64,000 nt of DNA from Veillonella intestinalis (GTDB lineage: Bacteria; Bacillota; Negativicutes; Veillonellales; Veillonellaceae), in contig NZ_CALPDB010000001.1 of the NCBI RefSeq assembly GCF_943193155.1, positions 186,001-250,000 of the forward strand, in the 5' to 3' direction. The position numbers and the translations under genes were made by a program. A model generated the notes under the pieces. The model had not been told where the DNA came from. It saw nothing but the letters and a program-made list of their open reading frames with translations, and ran no database searches. Shown here piece by piece: positions 27,639 to 36,785 of the stretch. Position 1 is the first letter of the stretch. Every line of letters starts with the position of its first letter.

Positions 27639-29042
27639 ATGGATAGTAACAATTTTACACCTCGCCAGATTGTGGCCGAGTTAGATAAATATGTTATTGG
27701 CCAAAAAGAAGCCAAAAAAATGGTAGCCATTGCTTTGCGTAATCGTTGGCGTGCTAAACAGTTACCAGAAGATGTACGTGAAGAATATACGCCAAAAAAT
27801 ATTCTCTTAATTGGCCCTACTGGGGTTGGTAAAACAGAATTGGCTCGTCGTATGGCTAAGTTGGTAAAAGCACCTTTTGTTAAGGTGGAAGCTACTAAAT
27901 TCACAGAAGTTGGCTATGTAGGTCGTGATGTGGATCAAATGATTCGTGATTTAGTAGAAAATGCTGTTCGTATGGTCAAAGAAGAAATGATGGAAGGCCA
28001 GCAAGAAAAAGCAGAAGAATTAGCTAATAAGCGTTTATTACAAATTCTTTGGCCTAAAAAGGAAAATGAATCTTCTAAAAAGATGACAAATCCTTTAGAA
28101 ATGCTATTTGCTAATCCTGATGAAACAAAAGAAGAAGAAAAGAAAGAGCCAGAAACGCCAGAAATGTCTGAGAAGCGGACTCAGTTCTACGAACAATTAA
28201 AAAACGGTCTTATGGATAGCCGTGAGATTGAAATTGAAGTAGAAGAGCAAGCGAAAGCTTTTGCTATGCCCTTAAACGGAGCTCCTGATAGTATGGGGAC
28301 AGATATTTCAGAAATGTTTGGTAATTTATTGCCTAAGAAAAAGAAAAAACGTCATACTACGGTAGGACAAGCCCGTAAAATCTTCATCCAAGAAGAAGCA
28401 CAAAAATTATTAGATATGGATGCTGTAAATGACCGTGCGGTTCAATTAACGGAACAAGAAGGTATAGTCTTCATTGACGAATTTGATAAAATAGCAGCTC
28501 GTAATGGACAATCAGGCCCTGATGTATCGCGTGAAGGGGTGCAACGAGATATTTTACCTATCGTAGAAGGGGCTACCGTTAATACTAAATATGGACCTAT
28601 TAAAACGGAACATATTTTGTTTATTGCAGCAGGTGCTTTCCATGTGTCTAAACCATCTGATTTAATTCCTGAACTACAAGGTCGTTTCCCAATTCGGGTA
28701 GAATTAAACAGTCTTACACAAGAAGATTTTAAAGAAATCTTAACAACACCACAACAAGCCTTGTTAAAACAGTATCATATGTTGTTGAAAGCGGATAAAG
28801 TAACCATTCACTTTAAAGAAGAAGCTATTGATAAAATTGCTGAATTGGCATATCGCGTCAATAATGAAACAGAAGATATTGGGGCTCGTCGTTTGCATAC
28901 AATTTTAGAAAAATTATTACAAGATATCTCCTTTAATGCGCCACCAGCAGAGGAAGTAGATGTAACTATTACAGCTGAAATGGTAGAAGAACGATTAGGA
29001 ACTATTGTACAGGATGTAGATTTATCTAATTACATTTTATAA
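27639..29042 (+). CDS. hslU: HslU (ClpY) unfoldase ATPase
   Basis: 467 residues. N-terminal TPRQIVAELDKYVIGQ and Walker A LIGPTGVGKTELAR are followed by the family-specific I-domain (about residues 110-240, charged), Walker B GIVFIDEFDKIA, and a sensor 2 region around DIGARRLHTILEKLL. It unfolds substrates for HslV. AGGAGAGG precedes the start. A terminator lies downstream; no codY follows, unlike the Bacillus order. Confidence 0.96.
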   Translation: MDSNNFTPRQIVAELDKYVIGQKEAKKMVAIALRNRWRAKQLPEDVREEYTPKNILLIGPTGVGKTELARRMAKLVKAPFVKVEATKFTEVGYVGRDVDQMIRDLVENAVRMVKEEMMEGQQEKAEELANKRLLQILWPKKENESSKKMTNPLEMLFANPDETKEEEKKEPETPEMSEKRTQFYEQLKNGLMDSREIEIEVEEQAKAFAMPLNGAPDSMGTDISEMFGNLLPKKKKKRHTTVGQARKIFIQEEAQKLLDMDAVNDRAVQLTEQEGIVFIDEFDKIAARNGQSGPDVSREGVQRDILPIVEGATVNTKYGPIKTEHILFIAAGAFHVSKPSDLIPELQGRFPIRVELNSLTQEDFKEILTTPQQALLKQYHMLLKADKVTIHFKEEAIDKIAELAYRVNNETEDIGARRLHTILEKLLQDISFNAPPAEEVDVTITAEMVEERLGTIVQDVDLSNYIL

Positions 29043-29126
29043 TTGGGTAGGAATAAGAGTTTTATTTATAGTACAGTAGTAACTAGTCATTAATTGTCGG
29101 TTATTACCAGTTTTAAAAATCAAAAT

Positions 29127-29188
29127 AAAAAGCAATCAGTATACCTAAAGTCTTTGGAAGGCTAAAGGATAATATTGATTGCTTTTTT
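29127..29188 (+). terminator. Terminator after hslU
   Basis: AAAAGCAATCA (29127-29137) pairs with TGATTGCTTTT (29176-29186) and ends in a T run. The loop contains a duplicated CTAAAG. Confidence 0.75.
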
Positions 29189-29214
29189 ATTATTAATATT
29201 GATTGAAAATAGGC

Positions 29215-29245
29215 TTGACTTTGAGTTAACTTCAAGCGGTAAGCT
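29215..29245 (+). promoter_or_regulatory. MerR-family-type promoter/operator
   Basis: A -35 box TTGACT (29215-29220) and -10 TAAGCT (29240-29245) are 19 bases apart. The spacer is filled by a near-palindrome, TTGAGTTAACTTCAA, centred on GTTAAC. A 19-base spacer with a central dyad is the hallmark of MerR-family activated promoters. It lies ~100 bases before the 29346 membrane-protein gene. No MerR gene is in the window. Confidence 0.7.
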
Positions 29246-29345
29246 AATAGTAGTTCCTACAAAGGTTCAGTATGTATTGCGTTAACGTTGGAGGGCCTAT
29301 TGTTGTTTTATTATGAAGAAAAAGAAGAAGTAGGGGGAGTTACAA

Positions 29346-29903
29346 ATGAATTTAGCTCGTTATGGACAAACTTTAGTGGTAGCTATTTTACTTACTGTTG
29401 GGTTTGCCTTACCATTAATGCTATTTTTAAGTCAAGGCTTGGTGGAAACGACGTATAATTTACTCAGTTATGATATAGCGATTCTAGCCTATGTAGCCTG
29501 GTTAATAGCGCTTGTATTAATGAGCGGACTTAGCTATATAAATCAAATGACCTCGAAAGTTTGGCCAGGTTTTAGTTTGCATTTACATCGCCTATTGGGG
29601 CCATTGAGTGTATTGCTTGGTTTGATACACTATTATATGAGCTTCTCTATGCATGAGGAGATTGTATATACAGGCATAAGTGGCGGTATCATTGTAGTAG
29701 GTGCGATGGTAAGTATGATGACGTTACGTCCTTCCAAATTATGTCGATGGCTACATAGGGCCATTGTTCTTGGTATTTTACTTATTTGCTTACATGTTCA
29801 TTTAATTATGCGCGTAGCTAATGTGACGCCTTTTATTCTGTCCTTCGATGCTTATACACTAATTGCTTTAACCGTTTATATAGGGAAATACTATAAGAAA
29901 TAA
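29346..29903 (+). CDS. Ferric-reductase-like heme-binding membrane protein
   Basis: 185 residues with five or six predicted membrane helices. Paired histidines sit at matching spacing on two helices (LHLHRLLGPLSVLLGLIHYY and WLHRAIVLGILLICLHVHLIM). This pattern resembles the bis-heme site of ferric-reductase-like transmembrane domains (PF01794 type). No FAD/NADPH domain is attached. It probably moves electrons across the inner membrane, but its partner is unknown. The ATG follows AGGGGGAG. The MerR-type promoter upstream suggests stress or metal control. Confidence 0.65.
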   Translation: MNLARYGQTLVVAILLTVGFALPLMLFLSQGLVETTYNLLSYDIAILAYVAWLIALVLMSGLSYINQMTSKVWPGFSLHLHRLLGPLSVLLGLIHYYMSFSMHEEIVYTGISGGIIVVGAMVSMMTLRPSKLCRWLHRAIVLGILLICLHVHLIMRVANVTPFILSFDAYTLIALTVYIGKYYKK

Positions 29904-29987
29904 ATATAAAATAATATATAAGAGTCCATAGTAACTTAAGATTAGTAATCAGATGAATACTTTCATTTTAGGTAGTACCTTACAAAA

Positions 29988-30015
29988 TTGTGCGTTCTTG
30001 TAAAAAAGATATACT
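29988..30015 (+). promoter_or_regulatory. Putative promoter of a very short transcription unit
   Basis: TTGTGC (29988-29993), 16-base spacer, TATACT (30010-30015), just ahead of a 23-codon open frame and a strong hairpin. Confidence 0.4.
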
Positions 30016-30034
30016 TACTGAAAGGATAGTATTG

Positions 30035-30106
30035 ATGAGTGATAAATACAAGCAATTTGTCGTATACATATATTTTGAGTCTATATTCTCACATTTTAAA
30101 AAGTAG
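30035..30106 (+). CDS. Candidate 23-residue peptide
   Basis: ATG at 30035 with GAAAGGA about 8 bases upstream encodes MSDKYKQFVVYIYFESIFSHFKK, then TAG, 9 bases before a strong stem-loop. The peptide is amphipathic with a hydrophobic middle. The promoter-ORF-terminator arrangement is compact, but the predicted transcription start nearly touches the ribosome site. The transcript could instead be a small RNA. No family recognised. Confidence 0.25.
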   Translation: MSDKYKQFVVYIYFESIFSHFKK

Positions 30107-30115
30107 TATGAATTA

Positions 30116-30158
30116 GCCCCTACTATTAGCTAAATAAATCTAATAGTAGGGGCATTTT
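30116..30158 (+). terminator. Strong stem-loop
   Basis: GCCCCTACTATTAG (30116-30129) pairs perfectly over 14 bp with CTAATAGTAGGGGC (30140-30153), followed by ATTTTA. It ends plus-strand transcription before convergent lgt. Confidence 0.8.
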
Positions 30159-30220
30159 ATAAAGAAATCTTTATATGCTTTTAAGGTAATTACTATAGTA
30201 TGCAATTTGGGAAGCCGTAG

Positions 30221-31147
30221 TTATTTTCGTTTAGTATGTTTCTTAGCTGTTGTAGTATCATTTTTATGATTATTAGTCGTTGTAGCATTATTTTTATGAT
30301 TATTGGTAGTTTGTTTGGCTCTATTACTAGAAGTAGCTGCTTGGTCAGCGGCTTCATGGGCTAATAATACATGCTCATCATATTTACCTTTAATTTGTAA
30401 AATAATAAAGACGATAATGCCTACAATTATTACAGCTAAGCTTGTCATTTGTGCTGATTTTAGGCCCATAGTGAGATTAACATAGTCACCGCGCAAGAAT
30501 TCTAGGAAGAAGCGAGCAGCTGAGTAAAGTACAGCATATAATACAAAAGTTTGGCCTTTTTTATGTTTAGTTGTATTGAATAGTAAAAGTATAACAAAAA
30601 TTAAGATATCAATTTGGCCTTCCCAGATTTCGGCAGGCCAAAGGGGCTGAGCGCCATACGTTTTAAAGGCTAAGGTTGTTTCAGGATAGAGAATCCCAAA
30701 ATTTCCGCCTGTAGGGTGGCCAAAGGCATCGCCATTCATAAGATTGGCCATGCGCCCTACGGATTGACCTAGAATGAGGGCTGGTGCAAAGATATCAGCA
30801 AATGCCCAAGGATCGATACCTTGTCGTTTTACATACCAAATGCCGACTAAGGTACCTAAAATAACACCACCTTGAATAGCCATGCCACCTTGCCAAACGA
30901 AGGGAATTTCTAGTAGATGATGTTGATAATAGTGCCAGTCAAAGAAAAAGACATCCCATAAACGGGCCCCTATAATGCCGGCAATGCCTGTATAAATGGC
31001 AAAATCCACCATGTGGACATGCCAGCCACGGCCATCCTTTTTTAACAAGAAATAACCAACGGCAGCGGCACAAAAAATGCCTAGCGATAAAAGTAGTCCG
31101 TAAGCTCGGACTGGAAAGTCACCGATATAGAATAAATACTGATGCAT
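30221..31147 (-). CDS. lgt: Prolipoprotein diacylglyceryl transferase
   Basis: 308-residue inner-membrane enzyme that adds diacylglycerol to the lipobox cysteine of prolipoproteins. The Lgt signature is present in GRMANLMNGDAFGHPTGG, and YAVLYSAARFFLEFLRGD is the late conserved block. Seven or so hydrophobic segments are visible. The last ~40 residues are a low-complexity tail with repeated NNHKN and TTT units ending KKHTKRK, which is not part of the usual enzyme. The start at 31147 follows AGGAGG on the minus strand. Confidence 0.95.
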   Translation of the reverse strand: MHQYLFYIGDFPVRAYGLLLSLGIFCAAAVGYFLLKKDGRGWHVHMVDFAIYTGIAGIIGARLWDVFFFDWHYYQHHLLEIPFVWQGGMAIQGGVILGTLVGIWYVKRQGIDPWAFADIFAPALILGQSVGRMANLMNGDAFGHPTGGNFGILYPETTLAFKTYGAQPLWPAEIWEGQIDILIFVILLLFNTTKHKKGQTFVLYAVLYSAARFFLEFLRGDYVNLTMGLKSAQMTSLAVIIVGIIVFIILQIKGKYDEHVLLAHEAADQAATSSNRAKQTTNNHKNNATTTNNHKNDTTTAKKHTKRK

Positions 31148-31176
31148 AGGAACCTCCTGTAATTAATATCTCTTTC

Positions 31177-31205
31177 ATTATAACGGAGGTCTATTCTTAT
31201 GACAA
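31177..31205 (-). promoter_or_regulatory. Promoter of lgt
   Basis: On the minus strand, TTGTCA (31205-31200), 17-base spacer, TATAAT (31182-31177). Its -35 overlaps the divergent pheA -35. Confidence 0.65.
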
Positions 31206-31227
31206 TAAAAAGGGCATATGTTATAAT
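31199..31227 (+). promoter_or_regulatory. Promoter of pheA
   Basis: ATGACA (31199-31204), 17-base spacer, TATAAT (31222-31227) with TG one base upstream. It is back to back with the lgt promoter, the two -35 hexamers sharing five bases. Confidence 0.6.
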
Positions 31228-31283
31228 AAAAATTATTGTATGAGTGGGGCTATGGCATTAGCGAGGCAAATTGGGAGGAGACG

Positions 31284-32141
31284 ATGAATGTGAAAACGAT
31301 ATCTTTTTTAGGGCCTAGAGGGACCTTTACTGAAGAAGCACTACATCGTCTTTGTCAATGGCAAGGTTGGACTGTGTATACTGAGGCAGCTCATACTATC
31401 GAGGAAGCCATTGAAGAGGCTATGGGGAACAAGGTTGATTATGCTTTTGTTCCAGTAGAGAATTCATTAGGTGGTACGGTCTTGACGACGATGGATTACT
31501 TGGCAGACCATGAACATGTAGAAATTGTAGCAGAAATTAGTATGCCGATTCGTCATTATGTATGGGGGCTTCCTAAGGCGAATTTACAAAATTTAAAGGC
31601 TGTTTATTCGCATCCACAAGCATTACGACAGTGTAAGCACTTTTTAAAAGAAATACTGCCAGTGGCTCAGCATGTGACTACCTCTACGGCAGAGGGCGCA
31701 CATATAGTGGCGTCTACAGGAGATATTTCATTAGGAGCTATTGGCGGTGAAGCTATGGGCGCGCAATATAAGCTCCTTAAATTGACCGATGAAGTACAAG
31801 ATAATGCGTTTAATTTAACGCGTTTTATTTTAGTGAAGCCAAGTTATGAAATAGGCTTTGACAGTACTAAAGTTTCAGGTAAAGTATCGTTACAATGTGA
31901 ACTAGATGGTCTTCGCCCTGGTTCTCTTTGGGAATGCCTTGGTATTTTTGCTAAACGACAAATTAATTTAGTTAAAATAGAATCTCGTCCTACAAAAGGG
32001 CGCTTAGGAGATTATAAATTTTTCTTAGATTTACAAATTGCCCACAATGGGTCTCAAATTGAGGAAGCGCTAGAAGAACTAAGGTCTTTAGCAACTTCTT
32101 TACAATTATTGGGGACCTATGATACATATCATGTGGAGTAA
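31284..32141 (+). CDS. pheA: Prephenate dehydratase
   Basis: 285 residues. It has the periplasmic-binding-like dehydratase domain (SFLGPRGTFTEEAL, VPVENSLGGTV, NLTRFILV) followed by an ACT regulatory domain carrying KIESRPTKGRLGDYKFF, the phenylalanine-binding ESRP motif. It converts prephenate to phenylpyruvate and is probably feedback-inhibited by phenylalanine. GGGAGGAG lies 3 bases before ATG 31284 and 9 before GTG 31290, so either start is possible. There is no fused chorismate mutase. Confidence 0.93.
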   Translation: MNVKTISFLGPRGTFTEEALHRLCQWQGWTVYTEAAHTIEEAIEEAMGNKVDYAFVPVENSLGGTVLTTMDYLADHEHVEIVAEISMPIRHYVWGLPKANLQNLKAVYSHPQALRQCKHFLKEILPVAQHVTTSTAEGAHIVASTGDISLGAIGGEAMGAQYKLLKLTDEVQDNAFNLTRFILVKPSYEIGFDSTKVSGKVSLQCELDGLRPGSLWECLGIFAKRQINLVKIESRPTKGRLGDYKFFLDLQIAHNGSQIEEALEELRSLATSLQLLGTYDTYHVE

Positions 32142-32215
32142 ACTACCATTATTTTAAAGTTGTTTTTAACTATAAAGTAAGTTAGATAATGGTAGATAGA
32201 ATGAAAGGATGTACT

Positions 32216-33994
32216 ATGAAATATAAGATGTTACGTGCTTTAGTCATTGCTTCATTAGCTATTGGAGTTACTACGGTAGACGCCGCTGATGTGGTTGTAA
32301 CTAAAGAATGTTCTAATGTGGTCGCCACTAAAGAGGGCACTGATGTAGTTACTATTAAAGAAGATACTAATGTGGTTGTAACTAAAGAAAGCACTGATGT
32401 AGTTTCTACAAAAGAAGGTCGTAATGCAGTTGTTACAAAGGAAGCCACCCCTGCGGTTACATCAAAAGATAAAACAAAGGTAGTTGTGACGAAAGATAGC
32501 ACGACTGCTAATAGTGGTACTTTCAGTGCAGTAAATACGAAGCCTATTTTATTGCGCACATTATATGGGCAAGTATCACCAACAGAGGAATTGGCTATAC
32601 AGGATGGTAAGCATCTTTATGTGCCACTAGCGATTTATAAGCAAGTAAATCTAAATCCAATAAATTCTGAAAAAGGGCAACCATATGTACAACTACCTGT
32701 ACCACGGCGAGCTGGAGATATGTTATATGCTGGTGATACACGGCAAGGACAGCGCAAGATTCAGTTAGCAACCACTACGCTAGACGGGCAGTTATATGTT
32801 GATATGAATAGTATTTCACCGGCTATTGGTGTGATGGCGACTAAGACGAAACAGGGGATTGAACTATCGGCGCCATTAGGTTCTATGCCTTTAGGAGAGC
32901 GGAAAGAAATTCAGGGTCCTGTGGCTTGGGTCTTTGATCCTTTTGTTACTACTGCATATGAAGGGCCATTGGCTAAAAAGAGTACGTCCATAATATCTCC
33001 AACTTGGTTTGACATTAGTGAAAAAGGATTAACAGTAAAGCCTAATATTCAATTAGCGTATGTAAATCAATACAAGGATCAAAAATATCGTGTATGGCCT
33101 TTAGTGACAAATACATTCAATCCTGATTTTACAAGCCGAATACTGAATAATGAAAAATCTTGGTCGCTCATTGGTGATGATTTAGTTCTCTATGCATTAA
33201 CCTATGGCTATGATGGCTATAATTTAGATTTTGAAAATATTCATTATAAAGATAAAACTAATTTGACAAGTTTTGTGTCCTATTTAGTGAAACGTTTACA
33301 TGAGGCCAATCTTTTTGTTTCTATGGATGTAACAGGCTATTCAGATAGTGAGAATTGGTCGCTTGTATATGATCGTAAGCATTTAGGTGAATTACTAGAT
33401 TATGTCGTTCTTATGGCTTATGATGAGACTCCGGCAGGGAGTAAAATAGCAGGTCCAGTTGCGTCGTATCCTTGGGTTAAAGAAAATGCAACGGCTATAA
33501 CTCGTGAAATATCTCCTGAAAAATTGGTACTGGGGATTCCATATTATATGCGTATTTGGGAGAAAACAATCTCTGTAGATGCTAATGGTAAGGTTCATTA
33601 TGGGCCAGCAAAGAGTCGTACGCTGCCGATGGCTGAAGCAGAAGCTCTTAAAACAAAATATAATGATCGTGTTACTTGGGACGATGAGTTAAAGGTAAAT
33701 TATCTTCGTTTTGGCAATGATAATTTAGGTGAAATGTTAATTGCGTATGCCGAAACTGGTCGTGAGCCACGGATAGCTGGCGGTTTACGTAATAAAAAAT
33801 CAACAATTTCTGAAGTTTGGTTTGAAGATGAAATGTCTATGCAGTATAAATTAAATTTAATCCCTGAACTTAAACTAGCAGGCTTTGCCGCGTGGCGCAA
33901 AGGGTTTGAAACACCAGAGTTCCGTCAGTATATGGCAAAAGAGTTTACAGCAACGAAAACTAAAAAAATAGACAAACCTAAGGGAAAGAAATAG
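32216..33994 (+). CDS. Exported GH18-family glycosidase-like protein with N-terminal 9-residue repeats
   Basis: 592 residues. A signal peptide (MKYKMLRALVIASLAIGVTTVDA) is followed by eight 9-residue repeats near VVVTKEDTN (residues 26-97), then a copper-amine-oxidase-N-like stalk. A glycosyl hydrolase 18 domain follows, with DGYNLDFEN at residues 333-341; Glu340 is the expected acid. It resembles YaaH-type cell-wall GH18 proteins, so a peptidoglycan- or chitooligosaccharide-like substrate is likely. ATG 32216 follows AAAGGA. The 3' end shows a 24-bp duplication across the stop codon. Confidence 0.87.
   Translation: MKYKMLRALVIASLAIGVTTVDAADVVVTKECSNVVATKEGTDVVTIKEDTNVVVTKESTDVVSTKEGRNAVVTKEATPAVTSKDKTKVVVTKDSTTANSGTFSAVNTKPILLRTLYGQVSPTEELAIQDGKHLYVPLAIYKQVNLNPINSEKGQPYVQLPVPRRAGDMLYAGDTRQGQRKIQLATTTLDGQLYVDMNSISPAIGVMATKTKQGIELSAPLGSMPLGERKEIQGPVAWVFDPFVTTAYEGPLAKKSTSIISPTWFDISEKGLTVKPNIQLAYVNQYKDQKYRVWPLVTNTFNPDFTSRILNNEKSWSLIGDDLVLYALTYGYDGYNLDFENIHYKDKTNLTSFVSYLVKRLHEANLFVSMDVTGYSDSENWSLVYDRKHLGELLDYVVLMAYDETPAGSKIAGPVASYPWVKENATAITREISPEKLVLGIPYYMRIWEKTISVDANGKVHYGPAKSRTLPMAEAEALKTKYNDRVTWDDELKVNYLRFGNDNLGEMLIAYAETGREPRIAGGLRNKKSTISEVWFEDEMSMQYKLNLIPELKLAGFAAWRKGFETPEFRQYMAKEFTATKTKKIDKPKGKK
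32291..32506 (+). repeat. 27-bp tandem repeat, eight units, in frame
   Basis: Eight degenerate 27-bp units encode VVVTKECSN, VVATKEGTD, VVTIKEDTN, VVVTKESTD, VVSTKEGRN, AVVTKEATP, AVTSKDKTK and VVVTKDSTT. The core V-x-T-K-E/D is kept while flanking residues drift. Confidence 0.9.
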
Positions 33995-34045
33995 ATAAAC
34001 CTAAAGGAAAGAAATAGGATAAGGCAGAGTGACTATATTCTCATA

Positions 34046-34075
34046 TTGACGGTAGTTGACAATTAGTAATATAAT
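34046..34075 (+). promoter_or_regulatory. Promoter of leuS
   Basis: TTGACG (34046-34051), 18-base spacer, TATAAT (34070-34075). The ~65-base leader has no T-box features. Confidence 0.55.
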
Positions 34076-34145
34076 TAAATTTAAGACTTGTAGTTTAACG
34101 ATACGGAGCAGGTTTTAGAGGAATTTGAGTGTAGGAGGCTGTGGC

Positions 34146-36614
34146 ATGAACGAAAAATATGTAGCCCAGGATATTGAAAAAAAATGGCAAGCCTATTGGC
34201 TTGAACATAAGTCTTTTAAGACAGAGTATGATGAAAATAAGGAAAAATATTATGTATTAGAAATGTTCCCATACCCATCAGGGAACTTACATATGGGGCA
34301 TGTGCGTAACTACTCCATTGGTGATGTGGTGGCCCGTTTCAAAAAAATGAAGGGCTTTAATGTACTTCATCCAATGGGATGGGATGCTTTTGGTATGCCT
34401 GCTGAAAATGCAGCTATTAAACATGGCATTGCTCCAAGTAAATGGACGCTTGAAAATATTGAGAATATGAAGCGTCAGCAACAAGAACTAGGTCTTTCTT
34501 ATGATTGGGACCGTGAAGTTGCTACTTGTAAAGAAGATTACTACCGTTGGACACAATGGTTATTCCAACAGTTCTATAAAAAGGGCTTAGCATACAAAAA
34601 AGAAGCTAAAGTTAACTGGTGTGATCATTGTCATACAGTATTGGCTAACGAACAGGTTATCGATGGTCTTTGCTGGCGTTGTGACAATAAGGTTGAGAAG
34701 AAAGACCTTAAACAGTGGTTCTTGAAGATTACTGAATATGCTGATCGTTTATTAGCTGATTTAGATACCCTCGATCATTGGCCAGAACGAGTTAAAACAA
34801 TGCAGAAAAACTGGATTGGCCGCAGTGAAGGGGCTCAATTTGCCTTTGAAATTCCTGAAATCAATAAAAATATTGAAGTGTATACTACCCGTGTAGATAC
34901 TATTTATGGTGTATCCTATATTGTATTAGCACCGGAACATCCATATGTGGAAGAATTAATTGCTAATAAATCAAATAAGGCCGAATTAGATACGTTCATT
35001 CATAAAGTGCGCAATTTAAATGAAATTGATCGTACTTCTACTGAGGTGGAAAAAGAAGGCCTTTTCACAGGGGCGTATGCAAAACATCCAATGACAGGCA
35101 AAGATATTCCAATTTGGATTGCAAACTATGTATTAGTTGATTATGGTACTGGTGCTGTTATGGGTTCGCCAGCTCACGATGAACGAGATAATAAGTTTGC
35201 TCGTAAATATAATTTGCCAATTCTTCCTGTTGTTCAAAACAAAGAGCACAATTGGACTTTTGATGAATGGACGAGTGATGTTCATGAAGATGGCGTGCTC
35301 ATTAATTCTGGTGAATATGATGGCATGACATCTGCTGATGCTCGTGAAGCCATTATTAAGCATTTTGAAGAACGTGGTATTGGACGCAAAATGGTGAACT
35401 ATCGCTTGCGTGATTGGTTGATTTCACGTCAGCGTTATTGGGGTGTGCCAATTCCAGTAGTATACTGCGATAAGTGCGGCGAACAATTGGTACCTGAAGA
35501 AGAATTGCCAGTGCGTTTGCCAGAAGATGTAGTATTTGACGGTGGTGCTATCTCTCCATTGGCTACATCTGAAAACTTTGTAAAAGCTACTTGTCCTTGC
35601 TGTGGTGGCGAAGCACATCGTGAAATCGATACGATGGATACGTTTATTGATTCCTCTTGGTATTTCTTGCGTTATGCAGATGCTCGTAATGATAAAGAAG
35701 CGTTTAGTAAAAAATTAGCTGATTACTGGATGAATGTTGACCAGTATATTGGCGGTATTGAACATGCTATTTTGCATTTGTTATATTCTCGCTTCTTTGT
35801 AAAAGTAGTTCATGATTTAGGTCTTGTTAGCTATGATGAACCATTTAGAGGCTTATTGACTCAAGGCATGGTTCTTAAAGAAGGTAGCAAGATGTCTAAA
35901 TCAAAGGGCAATGTTGTTTCACCAGAAGAAATTGTAGCTAAATATGGCGCTGATACAGCTCGTTTATTCATTTTATTTGCTGCTCCAGTAGAACGTGATC
36001 TTGATTGGAGCGATGAAGGGGTAGAAGGCTCCTATCGTTTCTTAAATCGTGTATGGCGTATTGTTGATGCTTATCAGCAAATGGCTAAAAAAGGACACAG
36101 TGAAAAATTATCAAAAGAAGAATTTGCTTTACGTCGTGAATTACACCGTGTAATTAAAAAGGTTACTGAAGACTTAGATGGTAAATTCAACTTTAACACG
36201 GCTATTTCAAGTATTATGGAATTAGTTAATGCAATGTACCAGTTCAAAGACTTTCATGAAACAGTACAAGCTGAGTTAGCTAATGAATTAGTACAAAAAT
36301 TATTATTACTTTTAGCTCCATTTACGCCACATATTACAGAAGAGTTGTGGCATGAAGTTGGTTTTGAAGGTAGTATTCATCAACAAGATTGGCCTGTTTA
36401 TGAAGAGGCTGCTCTGGTAATTGATGAAATTGAAATTGCTATTCAAGTTAATGGTAAAGTTCGTGATAAGATTACAATTCCTGTAGACATGCCTAAAGCA
36501 GAACTAGAAGCATTAGCTTTAGATTTGGATCGAGTAAAAGAATTTACTACTGATAAAACAGTGGCTAAAGTAATTATTATTCCAAATAAAATTGTGAATA
36601 TTGTTGTAAAATAA
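34146..36614 (+). CDS. leuS: Leucyl-tRNA synthetase
   Basis: 822 residues, bacterial type. HIGH-equivalent HMGH lies in [15 protein letters not shown], a zinc-type CDHC/CWRC region follows, the CP1 editing domain carries [14 protein letters not shown], and KMSKS is at 582-586. The start at 34146 has AGGAGG 7 bases upstream; the TTG at 34125 overlaps the leader. The gene is monocistronic between its own promoter and terminator. Confidence 0.98.
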   Translation: MNEKYVAQDIEKKWQAYWLEHKSFKTEYDENKEKYYVLEMFPYPSGNLHMGHVRNYSIGDVVARFKKMKGFNVLHPMGWDAFGMPAENAAIKHGIAPSKWTLENIENMKRQQQELGLSYDWDREVATCKEDYYRWTQWLFQQFYKKGLAYKKEAKVNWCDHCHTVLANEQVIDGLCWRCDNKVEKKDLKQWFLKITEYADRLLADLDTLDHWPERVKTMQKNWIGRSEGAQFAFEIPEINKNIEVYTTRVDTIYGVSYIVLAPEHPYVEELIANKSNKAELDTFIHKVRNLNEIDRTSTEVEKEGLFTGAYAKHPMTGKDIPIWIANYVLVDYGTGAVMGSPAHDERDNKFARKYNLPILPVVQNKEHNWTFDEWTSDVHEDGVLINSGEYDGMTSADAREAIIKHFEERGIGRKMVNYRLRDWLISRQRYWGVPIPVVYCDKCGEQLVPEEELPVRLPEDVVFDGGAISPLATSENFVKATCPCCGGEAHREIDTMDTFIDSSWYFLRYADARNDKEAFSKKLADYWMNVDQYIGGIEHAILHLLYSRFFVKVVHDLGLVSYDEPFRGLLTQGMVLKEGSKMSKSKGNVVSPEEIVAKYGADTARLFILFAAPVERDLDWSDEGVEGSYRFLNRVWRIVDAYQQMAKKGHSEKLSKEEFALRRELHRVIKKVTEDLDGKFNFNTAISSIMELVNAMYQFKDFHETVQAELANELVQKLLLLLAPFTPHITEELWHEVGFEGSIHQQDWPVYEEAALVIDEIEIAIQVNGKVRDKITIPVDMPKAELEALALDLDRVKEFTTDKTVAKVIIIPNKIVNIVVK

Positions 36615-36618
36615 AACG

Positions 36619-36660
36619 AAAAGCTCACAAAGTTAATATATTGACTTTGTGAGCTTTTTT
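36619..36660 (+). terminator. Terminator of leuS
   Basis: AAAAGCTCACAAAGT (36619-36633) pairs with ACTTTGTGAGCTTTT, ending in T6 at 36660. Confidence 0.92.
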
Positions 36661-36699
36661 ATACAATAATAAATAAGTAGTCAGATAAGAATAGAATTA

Positions 36700-36765
36700 A
36701 TGAGTTAAATTTAAAAGTTAGAAGTTAGAAATAGTGAGTTAAATTCTAAAAGTTAGAAGTTGTGA
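36700..36765 (+). repeat. Short direct repeat before comEB
   Basis: GAGTTAAATT(C)TAAAAGTTAGAAGTT occurs twice in succession with small differences; AT-rich and non-coding. Confidence 0.55.
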
Positions 36766-36785
36766 ATTAATATAGGAGGTGTCAC

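Noticed and set aside
32291-32506. CRISPR-like repeat
   Set aside because: The 27-bp period is in frame, without spacers, and codes for a protein repeat.
32182-32559. 125-codon antisense frame over the GH18 repeats
   Set aside because: Opened by the 27-bp repeats read backwards; the sense strand has a signal peptide and ribosome site.
34000-34145. T-box or leader peptide before leuS
   Set aside because: No run of leucine codons, specifier loop or terminator in the short leader.
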